Shown piece by piece: positions 1-9,189 of a stretch of DNA of 64,000 nt. The stretch is from the NCBI GenBank assembly GCA_937951625.1, contig CALFBP010000010.1, forward strand, positions 80,309 through 144,308. Direction: 5' to 3'. The translations under genes and the position numbers were made by a program. Origin of the DNA: an uncultured Thermoguttaceae bacterium (GTDB lineage Bacteria; Planctomycetota; Planctomycetia; Pirellulales; Thermoguttaceae). The notes below the pieces were generated by a model. The model was not told the DNA's origin. It saw only the letters and a program-made list of their open reading frames with translations, and ran no database searches. The first letter of the stretch is position 1. Every line of letters begins with the position of its first letter.

Positions 1-264
1 TGTCGCCCCCCCGTGACTGCCCATGGCCGGCACGATGAACGGCTCGGCCCCCAGATTTTGGAAATGCCGAACGATGGCCCGAAGAATCACCGCAATGTTG
101 GCCACCCCGCGACTGCCCGCGGTGATCGCCACCGCTTGCCCTGGCCGCACTTTCTGTCTCAAATTCAGCTTGGAAAGCTCGGTCTCGACAGTCTCCGCGA
201 TATCCGCCACGCGCGGCGCAGCAAACTTCTGCCGTACCCGGAACATTTGAGGGTAGCCAGGCAT
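1..264 (-). CDS. LarA-like (lactate racemase domain) protein, N-terminal part
   Basis: Only the first 88 codons are present; the gene runs off the left edge of the window. The reading frame from the ATG at 264 contains VAITAGSRGVANIA and then FIVPAMGSHGGAT, the conserved N-terminal motifs of the DUF2088/LarA-like superfamily, whose characterised member is the nickel-pincer lactate racemase LarA. Family membership is clear, but the substrate is not known and many planctomycete homologues sit in sugar-acid gene sets. A stop codon lies just upstream in frame (277-279), so the start is well bounded. The DUF2905 gene lies immediately upstream on the same strand and may be co-transcribed. Confidence 0.75.
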   Translation of the reverse strand, partial: MPGYPQMFRVRQKFAAPRVADIAETVETELSKLNLRQKVRPGQAVAITAGSRGVANIAVILRAIVRHFQNLGAEPFIVPAMGSHGGAT

Positions 265-276
265 TGCATGGATTTC

Positions 277-495
277 CTAACGGCGTAAAAACAAAAAGAC
301 GAGATTCAGCAACACAGTCAGGACCACGCTCACAAGGATACTCGTCGTGACGGGAAAATAGAACGACCACCCTTCGCCGCGGAGCCGCACATCGCCTGGC
401 AGACGCCCTAGCGGGAGGCCAAAATGTTCCACCAACCAGATCGCGCCCCCCACTGCGATCAACACGACGCCAAAAATCAAAATCCACTTGCCCAT
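277..495 (-). CDS. DUF2905 small membrane protein
   Basis: This 72-residue protein has two hydrophobic segments, about residues 4-22 and 46-68, separated by the motif GLPLGRLPGDVRLRGEG. That arrangement, followed by FYFPVTTSILVSV, is diagnostic of the DUF2905 family of small bacterial inner-membrane proteins. No function is established for the family. An in-frame ATG six codons upstream (513) would add MNHCVI; the ATG at 495 matches the usual family start (MGKWIL). It ends 13 bases before the LarA-like start, which suggests a shared transcript. Confidence 0.85.
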   Translation of the reverse strand: MGKWILIFGVVLIAVGGAIWLVEHFGLPLGRLPGDVRLRGEGWSFYFPVTTSILVSVVLTVLLNLVFLFLRR

Positions 496-660
496 GATGA
501 CACAATGGTTCAAAACTCGCCGTTTTTGCCCTCAACCCCCTCAGGCAGCCACCGGCTCGGAGTTCTGAACCCCTGATGATCGCGGGGACCGGCTCGCTTG
601 TCAAGCAGTCCGAAAACCGACCTATCACGAAAAGGAGCACAAGTCGAAGGAGCAAAAATC

Positions 661-2115
661 GTGGGAAAAACTATTTTTCGCGTTTTGAGCGACGGTGAAA
701 TCGAGGCCCTGCATGAGAGAACCCTCGAAGTGTTCGAGACCGTCGGCATACGGATTACACACGAGGAAGCCCTCACCAAATTGGCTCGGGCTGGGGCCCG
801 GGTCGATGCGAACTCTGGGGTCGTGCGTTTCCCCGCGCCATTGGTTCACGAGCTATTGAGCCTCGCGCCCTCGGTCGCCGTGTACTCGGGACTCAATGGC
901 CAAAGGCTCCAAGTTGGTGGGGAGAACCGCTATTACCTGTCGTTGATCCTTGATCCATTCATCGTCGATTACGAGCATGGGCTGCGTCGGCCGGTGCTCG
1001 AGGACGTGCGGCGGCACACGATCCTCGGCGAGTCGCTTTCGCGCGTCAACGCCATGATGCGGATGCAGTACCCCGTCAGCGACGTGCCCGAGCCCGACAG
1101 CTACCTTAAAACCATGGAGGTCTTCCTTTGCCATTGCACGAAGCACGTGTCGGCTTATCCCTCGTCGGAGGAGAATTGCCGCGAGTGGATGGACGCGATG
1201 GCCGTGATTGCGGAGGCAGCCGGTTTGGACGTGGCGAGCGAGCCGCTGTTGAGCGTGGCCATGGCGGTGACCAGCCCCCTGACGGTTCACGGGCCGAACA
1301 TCGCAATCATGAAAATGGCTTTGGAACGATCGTATCCGATCATTCCCACCGTCTGTCCCATGGCGGGGACCACCGCGCCCTATTCTTTGGCGGGCACCAT
1401 GTTGACCGCGAACGTCGAGTCGTTGCTGCCAGTGCTCTTGGCTCAGGTGTTCAAGCCTGGACACCCGGCACTGTATGCGGTTGGCCCGTCCGTGACCGAC
1501 ATGCGGACTGGCCACGACCTTTACTACCGCGCTGAAAAGGCCCTCTTCAAGCTGGCGGGAATCCAAATGGGCCGGTTTTACCGCCTGCCCGTTGCCGGTG
1601 AAGCCGCGGGCACCCTCACGTGGCGGCCCGACGTGCAGAACGGGGCCGAGGGAATGCTCTATCTGCTGGCTTCGCTGGCCGCAGGCCAGAACTTGATTGG
1701 TGGCCTCGGCAGCCTTCACAACGCCAATGGCATGAGCGCAGAACAGATCGTTCTGCAATGCGGGCTGGCGGACCTCGGCGAGTATGTCGTGCGCGGCATC
1801 GCCCTGGATGATCTCCAGGCTGCCGTGGAATCGCTCCGCCGCGTGGGACCCGGTGGCAATTTCCTCACCGATCCACTCACCCTGGAGCGGCTGCGGTCCA
1901 ACGAATTCTTTCACAGCCCCTATCTGGATTTGAGTGGGGGCTACGTCGACTCAGCCCCCAGCATGGTCGAAATCGCTCACCACACCGTGGAACGGCTGAT
2001 CGCCGAGTACCGCCCAACGGTCCCGGAAAAGGTCTGCGAGGCCCTGCAACGCTTCTTCCACGATAAGTACCGCGATCCCGCTGTGCGTTCGCTTTCCGCC
2101 CGACGCCCATCGTGA
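661..2115 (+). CDS. MttB-family corrinoid-protein methyltransferase, non-pyrrolysine
   Basis: The 484-residue protein belongs to the trimethylamine methyltransferase (MttB/COG5598) superfamily. It has the N-terminal helix region (LHERTLEVFETVGIRI) and the TIM-barrel motif region TVCPMAGTTAPYSLAGTML. Members transfer a methyl group from a methylated amine or betaine to a corrinoid protein. The archaeal enzyme reads an internal UAG as pyrrolysine; this frame runs without any internal stop, so it belongs to the non-Pyl branch, which includes glycine betaine methyltransferases. The substrate cannot be read from sequence. The frame extends upstream to a TTG at 598, but GTG 661 is preceded by GAAGGAG (646-652) at good spacing. 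A pterin-dependent methyltransferase is convergent downstream; no corrinoid protein gene is nearby. Confidence 0.85.
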   Translation: MGKTIFRVLSDGEIEALHERTLEVFETVGIRITHEEALTKLARAGARVDANSGVVRFPAPLVHELLSLAPSVAVYSGLNGQRLQVGGENRYYLSLILDPFIVDYEHGLRRPVLEDVRRHTILGESLSRVNAMMRMQYPVSDVPEPDSYLKTMEVFLCHCTKHVSAYPSSEENCREWMDAMAVIAEAAGLDVASEPLLSVAMAVTSPLTVHGPNIAIMKMALERSYPIIPTVCPMAGTTAPYSLAGTMLTANVESLLPVLLAQVFKPGHPALYAVGPSVTDMRTGHDLYYRAEKALFKLAGIQMGRFYRLPVAGEAAGTLTWRPDVQNGAEGMLYLLASLAAGQNLIGGLGSLHNANGMSAEQIVLQCGLADLGEYVVRGIALDDLQAAVESLRRVGPGGNFLTDPLTLERLRSNEFFHSPYLDLSGGYVDSAPSMVEIAHHTVERLIAEYRPTVPEKVCEALQRFFHDKYRDPAVRSLSARRPS

Positions 2116-2221
2116 AATCGCGAACAGGGAATCGGGGCGGCCCTCCCCTGCCCAAGACGCGGTGCTGGGGTCGAGCGACCGGGCCGCGCAGCCTAATTTC
2201 GCGGCAGGCTGTCAATCGCCC

Positions 2222-3100
2222 TCACCCGGCCGAGGAATAGAATTGGCGGACCCGCATGATCGCCTCGAAACCAGGCTGACGGATGCAGTCCTCCAGGCAG
2301 CGCATGGCCGGATGATCTGGCGGCAGGAGTTCGTAGTTGCGCTTCACCGAGCCAATGATCATGTCCAATCCCAGCGGCATCGCCTTGGTCAGGAAGGCAC
2401 TTTCGAGCGGGCCCTTGACAGGCGCTCCGTCGGGCCTCTTGGCTGGCAGCATCACGGTGAAGTTGCTCAGTCCCACGGAAACGTGAATCCCCTGGAACTC
2501 GGGATCCTTATGGATCAACTCCAGGCCGGCAATGAGTCGGGCAAGATTGCCTTCCGAGTCGCTGCCAATGGGCGCGATGCCGGGATCTATGATGCAATCG
2601 TCGTTGCTTAGGGCAGGTTTCGCATTCCGCGCGGCGGCCAGAAGGAACTTGGCGGCTTCATACGTTTCCTCCGCGGTGCGACACGGGCGCGACGCCCCAT
2701 CTTCCACCCGTTCCGAAACGAGCAAGATGGGACGAAACGGCTGAACCGCCATCAGATCGAACATCGCCGTGCGCAGGGGCGAAATGGAATTGAGGATCGG
2801 CCTCTGACCTCCCGCTCGATCCAGATCGTAGGCCTCCAATCCAGCCTTGGCGATTTCGAAATCAGGCGTGTCGATCGACAGGGGCTTGGACGTTACCGAC
2901 TGGATTTTTCGCACGATCTCCGCCATGAAAGCCGGCGGGCGGAGTCCCACATTGACGTCGATGTAGGCCGCCCCTTTTTCGTCTTGCATCCGCGCCAATT
3001 CGAGAATCCCTTCGATGTCGTTGGCGTCGAACAACTTCTTCGTGGAGGGAACCGAGTCGTTGATCGTCTCGCCGATGATCGTTAAGCCTGGAATCGACAT
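2222..3100 (-). CDS. Methyltetrahydrofolate:corrinoid methyltransferase-like (pterin-binding) protein
   Basis: The 292-residue protein is a single pterin-binding TIM barrel of the dihydropteroate synthase/MeTr type. It starts with LTIIGETINDSVPSTKK, has AAYIDVNVG, continues with PLSIDTPDFEIA and ends with the SNFTVMLP region. In characterised members (AcsE, MtgA, MetH pterin domain) this fold moves a methyl group between a corrinoid protein and tetrahydrofolate. The ATG at 3100 is preceded by AGGAGCG, so the longer open frame to 3202 is discarded. Convergence with an MttB-family gene suggests a methyl donor-to-folate relay; the missing corrinoid shuttle must be encoded elsewhere. A link to H4MPT instead of folate is possible. 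Confidence 0.85.
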   Translation of the reverse strand: MSIPGLTIIGETINDSVPSTKKLFDANDIEGILELARMQDEKGAAYIDVNVGLRPPAFMAEIVRKIQSVTSKPLSIDTPDFEIAKAGLEAYDLDRAGGQRPILNSISPLRTAMFDLMAVQPFRPILLVSERVEDGASRPCRTAEETYEAAKFLLAAARNAKPALSNDDCIIDPGIAPIGSDSEGNLARLIAGLELIHKDPEFQGIHVSVGLSNFTVMLPAKRPDGAPVKGPLESAFLTKAMPLGLDMIIGSVKRNYELLPPDHPAMRCLEDCIRQPGFEAIMRVRQFYSSAG

Positions 3101-3633
3101 GAATCGCTCCTGTCCTGATGTTGCACGTTCACCTGTTGTCTCATGAAAGAAGAGGTCAAAGCGAACCGCCGTCAAGCTACTTGCCCCGCTCGGCCCTCGC
3201 AATTACCACGCTGCCTAACCGAAGGTGGATAACAGCTTGCCTGGTGGACTTGACGCGCGGAGCGCACGAGTCGTCGCGACTGAGCTGCATCGTAAAGACG
3301 TGAGAATATCGCAACGTAACCGCTCTGGGAAGTGGTGAAGCCGTTTACTCTTGGACGGGAGGTATCGGGAGGTACGGGCCCTTTCACCTCCAGCCCGCGT
3401 CTCGGTCCGACTTTAGGACACGACTTCCGCTTTCTCGGCCTAAGCCAAGTCGATTTTTTCGCGAGGCCCGCTCTTGGCGTTTCGCAAGCGGCCGGAGGGC
3501 CTTGCGTCGCGGGAAAGATTTTTTCCGCAATCGAGCAGCCCTCGCGGCGCGCGAAGGTAACGCAGTTGAGGCCCGGGAGGTCGCCGTTATGCCCCAAAAA
3601 ATGCGAGTCGCACCGTATCGGCCATGTCGTGGC
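3101..3633. other. Intergenic region with small hairpins
   Basis: There are 533 bases here without a convincing gene. Open frames on both strands have low-complexity, Arg/Pro/Ser-rich translations typical of antisense reading in GC-rich DNA. Two short perfect inverted repeats lie next to each other: GCGC-GGA-GCGC (3255-3265) and AGTCG-TCG-CGACT (3269-3281). A near-direct repeat, GGGAGGTATC/GGGAGGTACG, lies around 3356-3377. I found no match to the cobalamin or SAM riboswitch consensus boxes. The region is the upstream side of the minus-strand pterin methyltransferase, so its promoter should be here. Confidence 0.4.
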
Positions 3634-4854
3634 CTAGGCGGTGCTCACCGAGGAACTGCTCGAAGAGCCTGCGTTTTCGTAGACTGCGGCGGCCGCTTCC
3701 AACGCGCCCTCGTGAACGGCGACGCCTTCGGCCCGAAGAACAGTTTCCAGGGCCGCCAAGAACAGCATCACATTCCTTTGCCGCGCGGCATGGCCCATCA
3801 GTCCCACCCGCCACGCCTTACCGGCGAACTCGCCCAGCCCGCCACCGATCTCGATGCCAAATGCCAACAGCAAGGCGGCGCGAACGCGCTTGTCGTCGGC
3901 GCCCTCGGGAATTTGGATCGTGTTGAGCATGGGCAGGCGTTCGGCGGGGGCCACGACCATCTTCAGGCCCATCGCCTCGACCCCCGCCACCAGCGCACGG
4001 TGATGCAGCCGATGCCGGGCAAAACGTTGTTCGAGCCCCTCCTCGGCGACGATCCGCAGCGCCTCGCGGAGGCCGTAGAGCATGTTGATCGGCGCTGTGT
4101 GATGGTATTTCCGTTCCAGGCCCCAATAGCTGCCCACCAGGCCCATGTCCAGATACCAGCTCACCACCGGCCGTTTGCGGCGGCGCAGTGTTTCCAGGGC
4201 GGCAGGACTGAAGGAGAGGGGAGCCAGGCCGGGCGGACAGGAGAGACACTTCTGCGTGCCGCTGTAGACCGCGTCGATGCCGATGCGGTCCACAGCCACT
4301 TCCATGCCGCCCAGCGAGGTGACGGCATCGACCAGGAACAGCGCCCCGTTTTCGCGGGCGATGGCCGCCAGGTCCTCCAAGGGTTGGCAAACACCGGTGG
4401 AAGTCTCCGCGTGGACCACGGCAATGAGTTTGGGGCTACGGCCACGCACGGCTCGACGCACGTCATCGGGATCGATGGCCCGGCCCCACGGCGCGTCGAC
4501 GCGAATCAGCGTGGCGTCGAGCCGCTGCACGATGTCGGCCATGCGCGTGCCGAAAACTCCGTTCACGCAGACCACCACTTCGTCGCCCGGTTCGACAAGA
4601 TTGACAAAGCACGTTTCCATCCCCGCGCTTCCCGTCCCCGACACGGGAATCGTGAAGGGATGTTCCGTTTGGAAGACGTACCGCAGCAATCGCTGCGTTT
4701 CGTCCATCATGGCGAGAAAGTAGGGATCGAGGTGGCCGATGCACGGCGCCGCCATGGCCTGAAGCACCCGCGCCGGCACGTCGCTGGGCCCTGGGCCCAT
4801 CAATACCCGCGGTCCTGGATCAATGTCGCGAAACTCCCTGGGATCAATCTGCAC
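3634..4854 (-). CDS. Class V aminotransferase, alanine/serine-glyoxylate aminotransferase type
   Basis: The 406-residue fold-type I PLP enzyme shows the family signature near its N-terminus (LMGPGPSDVPARVLQAM), a glyoxylate-aminotransferase-like glycine-rich site (VSGTGSAGMETCFVNL), DAVTSLGGM ahead of the cofactor, and the PLP-lysine motif SGTQKCLSCPPG. Members transfer an amino group to glyoxylate from alanine or serine; donor preference cannot be read from sequence. I chose the GTG at 4854 because AGGAG precedes it at 7 bases; the frame stays open to a GTG at 4908. The C-terminus ends in a run of serines. A serine-glyoxylate enzyme would fit the one-carbon genes nearby, but this is inference. 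Confidence 0.85.
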   Translation of the reverse strand: MQIDPREFRDIDPGPRVLMGPGPSDVPARVLQAMAAPCIGHLDPYFLAMMDETQRLLRYVFQTEHPFTIPVSGTGSAGMETCFVNLVEPGDEVVVCVNGVFGTRMADIVQRLDATLIRVDAPWGRAIDPDDVRRAVRGRSPKLIAVVHAETSTGVCQPLEDLAAIARENGALFLVDAVTSLGGMEVAVDRIGIDAVYSGTQKCLSCPPGLAPLSFSPAALETLRRRKRPVVSWYLDMGLVGSYWGLERKYHHTAPINMLYGLREALRIVAEEGLEQRFARHRLHHRALVAGVEAMGLKMVVAPAERLPMLNTIQIPEGADDKRVRAALLLAFGIEIGGGLGEFAGKAWRVGLMGHAARQRNVMLFLAALETVLRAEGVAVHEGALEAAAAVYENAGSSSSSSVSTA

Positions 4855-5139
4855 CTTGGCGCTCCTCCGAATGCGTCCTTCTGGCTCTGCCGTGGACCAC
4901 GACGCCACTAGCGTCGGGTGCGTCGTGGCCCTTCACGCTCGCCCACGCCTTGTCCCAGTCATGGTCGCGGCGGCCGGCGGGCTTGTCAAGCCGCGCATCG
5001 ACCGCTGCTGGCCGATTCGCGGAAGGCTCGTCAGGGGCAGCTTTTTACGACGCGCTTGTGAAGGCTCCACAAGGCAATCATAATCCACCATCGGAAAACG
5101 TTGACTTGGGGCAAGCTCTGCCGAAAGGACTCCATCGCC

Positions 5140-5811
5140 ATGGCGAAGAACAAACTGAGCCGTCGAGAAATGTGCGGGGCTTTGGCGGCAGCCCCGGTCG
5201 CGCTTGGCGCGGCGACGGTGGCGAGCGGCGACCAGGCGAAACGGGGCAAAGTGCTTATGCCGATCGGCGACGCCACGGAAGTCATGGATACGCTTTATCC
5301 CTTCTTCCGCCTCCCGGAAGAAGGCTATGAGATCGTGGTGGCCGGGCCCGAAGCCCGAACCTATCATGGCGTGATGCACGAGATCCCGCCCCAGGAAGAC
5401 ATCCCTTGGGACATTACCCGTGAACAGCCGGCCTATCATATCAAAGCGACGATTGCCTTCCGCGACGTGAAGCCCGAAGACTATAGCGGGCTGTTCGTTT
5501 CCGGCGGCCGCGCCCCGGAGTACCTACGCTATGACAAGGACCTGATGCGGATCACCCGACACTTCTTCGAGGCCAACAAGCCCGTGGCCGTGGTCTGCCA
5601 TGGGGTCGAGATCGTGGCCGCCGCCGGCGTGCTCAAGGGCCGCACCATGACCACCGTGGCCAAGTGCGCCTTGGACGTCACGCAGTTCGGCGGAACCTAC
5701 GTGGACCAGCCCTGGGTCGTGGACGGCAACCTCATCAGCGCCCGCACCTGGCACGATTACCACACCCCCTTCATGAAACAGTTCATCGAGAAACTGAACG
5801 CCGTGGGTTGA
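5140..5811 (+). CDS. Tat-exported DJ-1/PfpI family protein
   Basis: The 223-residue protein is a class I glutamine amidotransferase-like DJ-1/PfpI fold. The nucleophile elbow VVCHGVE places the reactive cysteine at residue 153, and the SGGRAPEYLR motif (121-130) carries the usual glycine-rich turn. The N-terminus contains LSRREM followed by an alanine-rich hydrophobic stretch to about residue 29, which looks like a twin-arginine export signal; export is unusual for this mostly cytoplasmic family but occurs in planctomycetes. Family activities include deglycase, protease and chaperone functions, so none is assigned here. ATG 5140 is preceded by AAAGGAC; an in-frame ATG at 5101 would spoil the signal peptide. 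Confidence 0.85.
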   Translation: MAKNKLSRREMCGALAAAPVALGAATVASGDQAKRGKVLMPIGDATEVMDTLYPFFRLPEEGYEIVVAGPEARTYHGVMHEIPPQEDIPWDITREQPAYHIKATIAFRDVKPEDYSGLFVSGGRAPEYLRYDKDLMRITRHFFEANKPVAVVCHGVEIVAAAGVLKGRTMTTVAKCALDVTQFGGTYVDQPWVVDGNLISARTWHDYHTPFMKQFIEKLNAVG

Positions 5812-5882
5812 AAATCGCTCGGGAACCCTCCGATTGCCGCACTTCGCCGCCAGCAGCGGGACGGTTTGCGAAGGGCTACCAT

Positions 5883-6461
5883 TCATTCCGTGTTGGGGAC
5901 CTTCGGTCTCGCGTGAGGGGAAGAGCACGCCGACAGCCGTTCGAGGAGCTGATCGGGATCGGAATCGACCAGCACCATGGCGCGGTGTTTGGGGCGTAGG
6001 AAATGTTCGGCCAAAGCGTGGTCGAAGAAGGCCAACAGCGGATCGAAATAACCAGCTACGTTCAACAGGCCGCAGGGCTTGTGGTGCAATTTGAGCTGGT
6101 TCCACGTGAGGGCCTCGAACAATTCTTCCAGCGTGCCGAAGCCACCCGGCAGGGCCACGAAGGCATCCGACAATTCGGCCATGACCGCCTTGCGATCGTG
6201 CATCGAGCGAACAATGCGCATGTCGGCGATTCGGCGATGGGCCAGTTCCCGGGCCACGAGCGACTCGGGGATCACGCCGATGATTTCCATTTCCAGCTCC
6301 AGGGCCGTGTTGGCGATCACGTCCATCAGCCCGATCCCGCCGCCGCCGAAGACCACTCCGAGTCCGCGCCGGGCCAGTGCGCGGACCAATTTTTCGGCCG
6401 CGGCGGCGTACTCCGGCCGCGCCCCGTGACTCGAACCGCAAAACACGCAGACACGTTTCAT
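5883..6461 (-). CDS. LOG-family nucleotide phosphoribohydrolase (TIGR00730)
   Basis: The 192-residue Rossmann-fold protein begins [12 protein letters not shown] and carries the family signature [12 protein letters not shown] at about residues 105-116, with the upstream arginine motif MHDRKAVM. Plant LOG proteins release cytokinin bases from the riboside monophosphates. Bacterial members act as AMP or related nucleotide phosphoribohydrolases, and their cellular role is often unclear. The start ATG overlaps the mutS stop in an ATGA arrangement (6458-6461), so translation is probably coupled to mutS. Confidence 0.9.
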   Translation of the reverse strand: MKRVCVFCGSSHGARPEYAAAAEKLVRALARRGLGVVFGGGGIGLMDVIANTALELEMEIIGVIPESLVARELAHRRIADMRIVRSMHDRKAVMAELSDAFVALPGGFGTLEELFEALTWNQLKLHHKPCGLLNVAGYFDPLLAFFDHALAEHFLRPKHRAMVLVDSDPDQLLERLSACSSPHARPKVPNTE

Positions 6462-9073
6462 GATTTCCGCTTCTTGTCCTTCTTGAGTTGGTCCTGCCAT
6501 TGGTGGATCAAACGCAAGGCATCGAGCGGCGTAAGCTGGTTGACGTCGAGCTGGCGAATGTCGTCCAACAAGGGGTGGTCGGCAGGCCCGAAGAGGGTCA
6601 ACTGATAATAGTTGCGGCGTTCGGGGGGCTTGGGCCGAGCGATTTTGGCGCGGCCCTCGGCGTCGAGGTGTTCTTCTTCGAGCTGCGCCAAGATATCTTT
6701 GGACCGCTCGATCACTTCCCGGGGAACCCCGGCCAGTCGGGCCACGTGGATGCCGTAGCTTTTGTCGGCAGCGCCCTCGACGATTTTGTGCAGGAAGATG
6801 ACTTCATCCTGCCACTCGCGGACCGCCACATTCAGGTTCTTCACGCCGGGAAGCGACTGGGCCAGATCGGTCAACTCGTGATAATGCGTGGCGAACAGCG
6901 TGCGGCAACCGATGCGATCATGTAAATATTCGGCCACCGACCAGGCGAGCGAAATGCCGTCGTAGGTGCTGGTGCCCCGCCCGATCTCGTCGAGAATTAC
7001 CAAGCTCTGCGCCGTGGCGGTGTTGAGAATCCGAGCCGTCTCGGTCATTTCGACCATGAAGGTGCTTTGCCCACGGGTCAGCTCGTCGCTGGCGCCCACC
7101 CGGGCGAAGATGCGGTCGGCCACGCCGATCGTGGCTTGCCGGGCGGGAACGAAGCTGCCGATCTGGGCCATCAGCGTGATCAAAGCCACTTGGCGGATAT
7201 AAGTGCTCTTGCCCGCCATGTTCGGCCCCGTGATGAGCAACATCCGGCCCGCCTCCCCGCCAAGGCGCGTGTCGTTGGGAACGAAGGTGCCGTGGGGTTC
7301 GACCACGTCAAGCACCGGGTGACGCCCGTCGACGATTTCCAAAACTGGTTCGGCCACGATGTTCGGGCGACAATAGTTTCGGGACCGGGCCAATTCGGCC
7401 AGCGCCGCCAAAACGTCGATCTCGGCCAAGGCTGCGGCAGTCACCCGCACTTGCCGCCGCGCAAGCGCCACCGCATCGCGGAGCTTGACGAATAACTCGT
7501 ATTCCAGCTCTTTGGACCTCTCCTCGGCGGTGAGCACCTTTTCTTCGTATTCCTTCAGCTCCGGCGTAATGTAGCGCTCGGCGTTCTTGACCGTCTGTTT
7601 GCGGATATAATCCTCGGGCACCTTGCCTTGATGCGTGTTGGTCACCTCCAAGTAATAGCCGAAGACCTTGTTGAAACCGACCTTGAGATTGGGAATCCCC
7701 GTGCGTTCGGTCTCTTTGGCCTGATAGGCGGCGATCCATTGCTTGCCGCCGCGCATCAAGTCCCGCAACTCGTCCAACTCGGGACTGAAACCCTCGCGGA
7801 TAAAGCCGCCATCGCGGCTCGATAGGGGGCAATCGTCCCCCAAGGCCGCGTCGAGTTGAGCGCGAAGTTCCGCGCAGAGGTCGATCTGTCCCTCCAGTTC
7901 GCAAAGCAATCGGCTGGAGCGTTCCGCGAGTTTGGCCTTCAGCGCAGGCAACGTGCGGAGGGTGCGGCCCAGGAAACTCAAATCCCGCGGGCTAGCTCGG
8001 CCCGTGGTGACGCGGGCCAAAAGCCGTTCCAGGTCGTATACGCGGCGGAGCGATTCGCGGAGTTCGGACGCGAGCCGGGCATCGGCGACCAGTTCAGCCA
8101 CGGCGTCCAACCGGGCTTCGATGGCGGCCACGTCGGTCAGCGGGTTGGCCACCCAATCGGCCAGCAAGCGCGAGCCCATGGCCGTGACCGTTTGATCCAA
8201 TACCGCCAGCAGGCTCCCCTCGCGGCGACCGTCCCGGATCGTCCGCGTGATCTCCAAGCTGCGGCGGCTGGCCTGATCGATCTCCAAGGCACTGCCTGCG
8301 CGATAGGGAATCAAACGATCGATGTGGCTGGGCGGGGTTTTTTGCGTCTCGAGGAGATACTCGAGAATGGCCCCCGCCGCGCGGATGGCTTGGCCGTCCT
8401 CCTCAGTATCCGAAAAGCCGAAACCCTCCAACGTCGCTGTGCCGAAGTGCTTGGCAAGGTTCTCTCGCGCCGTCGACAGGCTGAAGGCCCAGCTCGGACG
8501 TCGCGTGACCATCATGGCCGAAGCCGTCTGCGAGGGAAGTGGTTCGGCATCCTCAGCGACCAGACATTCGGCGGGCGCGATCCGGGCGAGCTGATCGGAC
8601 AACTGACGGCGCGGAAAGCTGGCCGCCACGAACCGACCTGTGGAAAGCTCCACCCAAGCCAGCCCCACGGGATCGCCGGGCGTGACCGCCGCCAGGTAGT
8701 TATTTTCGCGGGGATCGAGAAGGCCGTCGTCGACCACCGTGCCGGGCGTCACCACCCGAGTAATTTCGCGGCGGACCAACCCGACTGCCTTTTTCGGGTC
8801 CTCCACCTGCTCGCACACGGCCACGCGCATCCCCAAGGCGATCAGCTTGCCCAAGTAGCTTTCCAATTGGTGATGCGGAAAGCCCGCCATCGGCACGGCG
8901 TTTTCGCCCTTTTCCCGGCTCGTCAAGGCGAGGTTCAGCAGCCGTGCCGCCGTCTTCGCATCCTCATAGAACAATTCGTAGAAGTCGCCCATGCGAAACA
9001 GCAGCAAGGCGTCGGGACACGCCTGCTTGGCTTCGAGATACTGTTTCATCATGGGCGTGACGGGGACGGACAT
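6458..9073 (-). CDS. mutS: DNA mismatch repair protein MutS
   Basis: The 871-residue protein has the usual MutS length and domain order. The mismatch-reading Phe-x-Glu motif is at residues 31-33 (GDFYELF). The lever and clamp domains follow, then the ABC-type ATPase with Walker [14 protein letters not shown] near residue 614 and Walker [14 protein letters not shown] near 690. The C-terminal helix-turn-helix dimerisation region is present, ending in a lysine-rich tail. MutS binds mispairs and recruits MutL; no mutL is in the window. The ATG at 9073 starts the expected [14 protein letters not shown]. The stop codon overlaps the start of the LOG-family gene. Confidence 0.98.
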   Translation of the reverse strand: MSVPVTPMMKQYLEAKQACPDALLLFRMGDFYELFYEDAKTAARLLNLALTSREKGENAVPMAGFPHHQLESYLGKLIALGMRVAVCEQVEDPKKAVGLVRREITRVVTPGTVVDDGLLDPRENNYLAAVTPGDPVGLAWVELSTGRFVAASFPRRQLSDQLARIAPAECLVAEDAEPLPSQTASAMMVTRRPSWAFSLSTARENLAKHFGTATLEGFGFSDTEEDGQAIRAAGAILEYLLETQKTPPSHIDRLIPYRAGSALEIDQASRRSLEITRTIRDGRREGSLLAVLDQTVTAMGSRLLADWVANPLTDVAAIEARLDAVAELVADARLASELRESLRRVYDLERLLARVTTGRASPRDLSFLGRTLRTLPALKAKLAERSSRLLCELEGQIDLCAELRAQLDAALGDDCPLSSRDGGFIREGFSPELDELRDLMRGGKQWIAAYQAKETERTGIPNLKVGFNKVFGYYLEVTNTHQGKVPEDYIRKQTVKNAERYITPELKEYEEKVLTAEERSKELEYELFVKLRDAVALARRQVRVTAAALAEIDVLAALAELARSRNYCRPNIVAEPVLEIVDGRHPVLDVVEPHGTFVPNDTRLGGEAGRMLLITGPNMAGKSTYIRQVALITLMAQIGSFVPARQATIGVADRIFARVGASDELTRGQSTFMVEMTETARILNTATAQSLVILDEIGRGTSTYDGISLAWSVAEYLHDRIGCRTLFATHYHELTDLAQSLPGVKNLNVAVREWQDEVIFLHKIVEGAADKSYGIHVARLAGVPREVIERSKDILAQLEEEHLDAEGRAKIARPKPPERRNYYQLTLFGPADHPLLDDIRQLDVNQLTPLDALRLIHQWQDQLKKDKKRKS

Positions 9074-9189
9074 GGTGGGAAACAGCAGTGAAACGTCAAT
9101 AGCTCAAGGGAAGTTGCGAGATGGGGAAAACGATGATCTCTCCCCGCTCCCGAGCAACCAAAGGGGACATCGTGGCCAGGGCCATCCGC

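Noticed and set aside
853..1914. Long minus-strand open frame across the MttB-family gene
   Set aside because: Its translation is His/Arg/Gly/Gln-rich and matches no family; it is the antisense shadow of the plus-strand gene, which has clear motifs.
661..2115. Pyrrolysine-encoding MttB
   Set aside because: There is no in-frame UAG inside the gene, so it is the non-Pyl branch.
3101..3633. Cobalamin riboswitch upstream of the corrinoid-linked methyltransferase
   Set aside because: The conserved B12-box and long-range pairing elements are not visible on either strand.
3502..4911. Long plus-strand frame antisense to the aminotransferase
   Set aside because: The minus-strand protein has the PLP-lysine motif and full family length; the plus frame is an antisense artefact of GC-rich codons.
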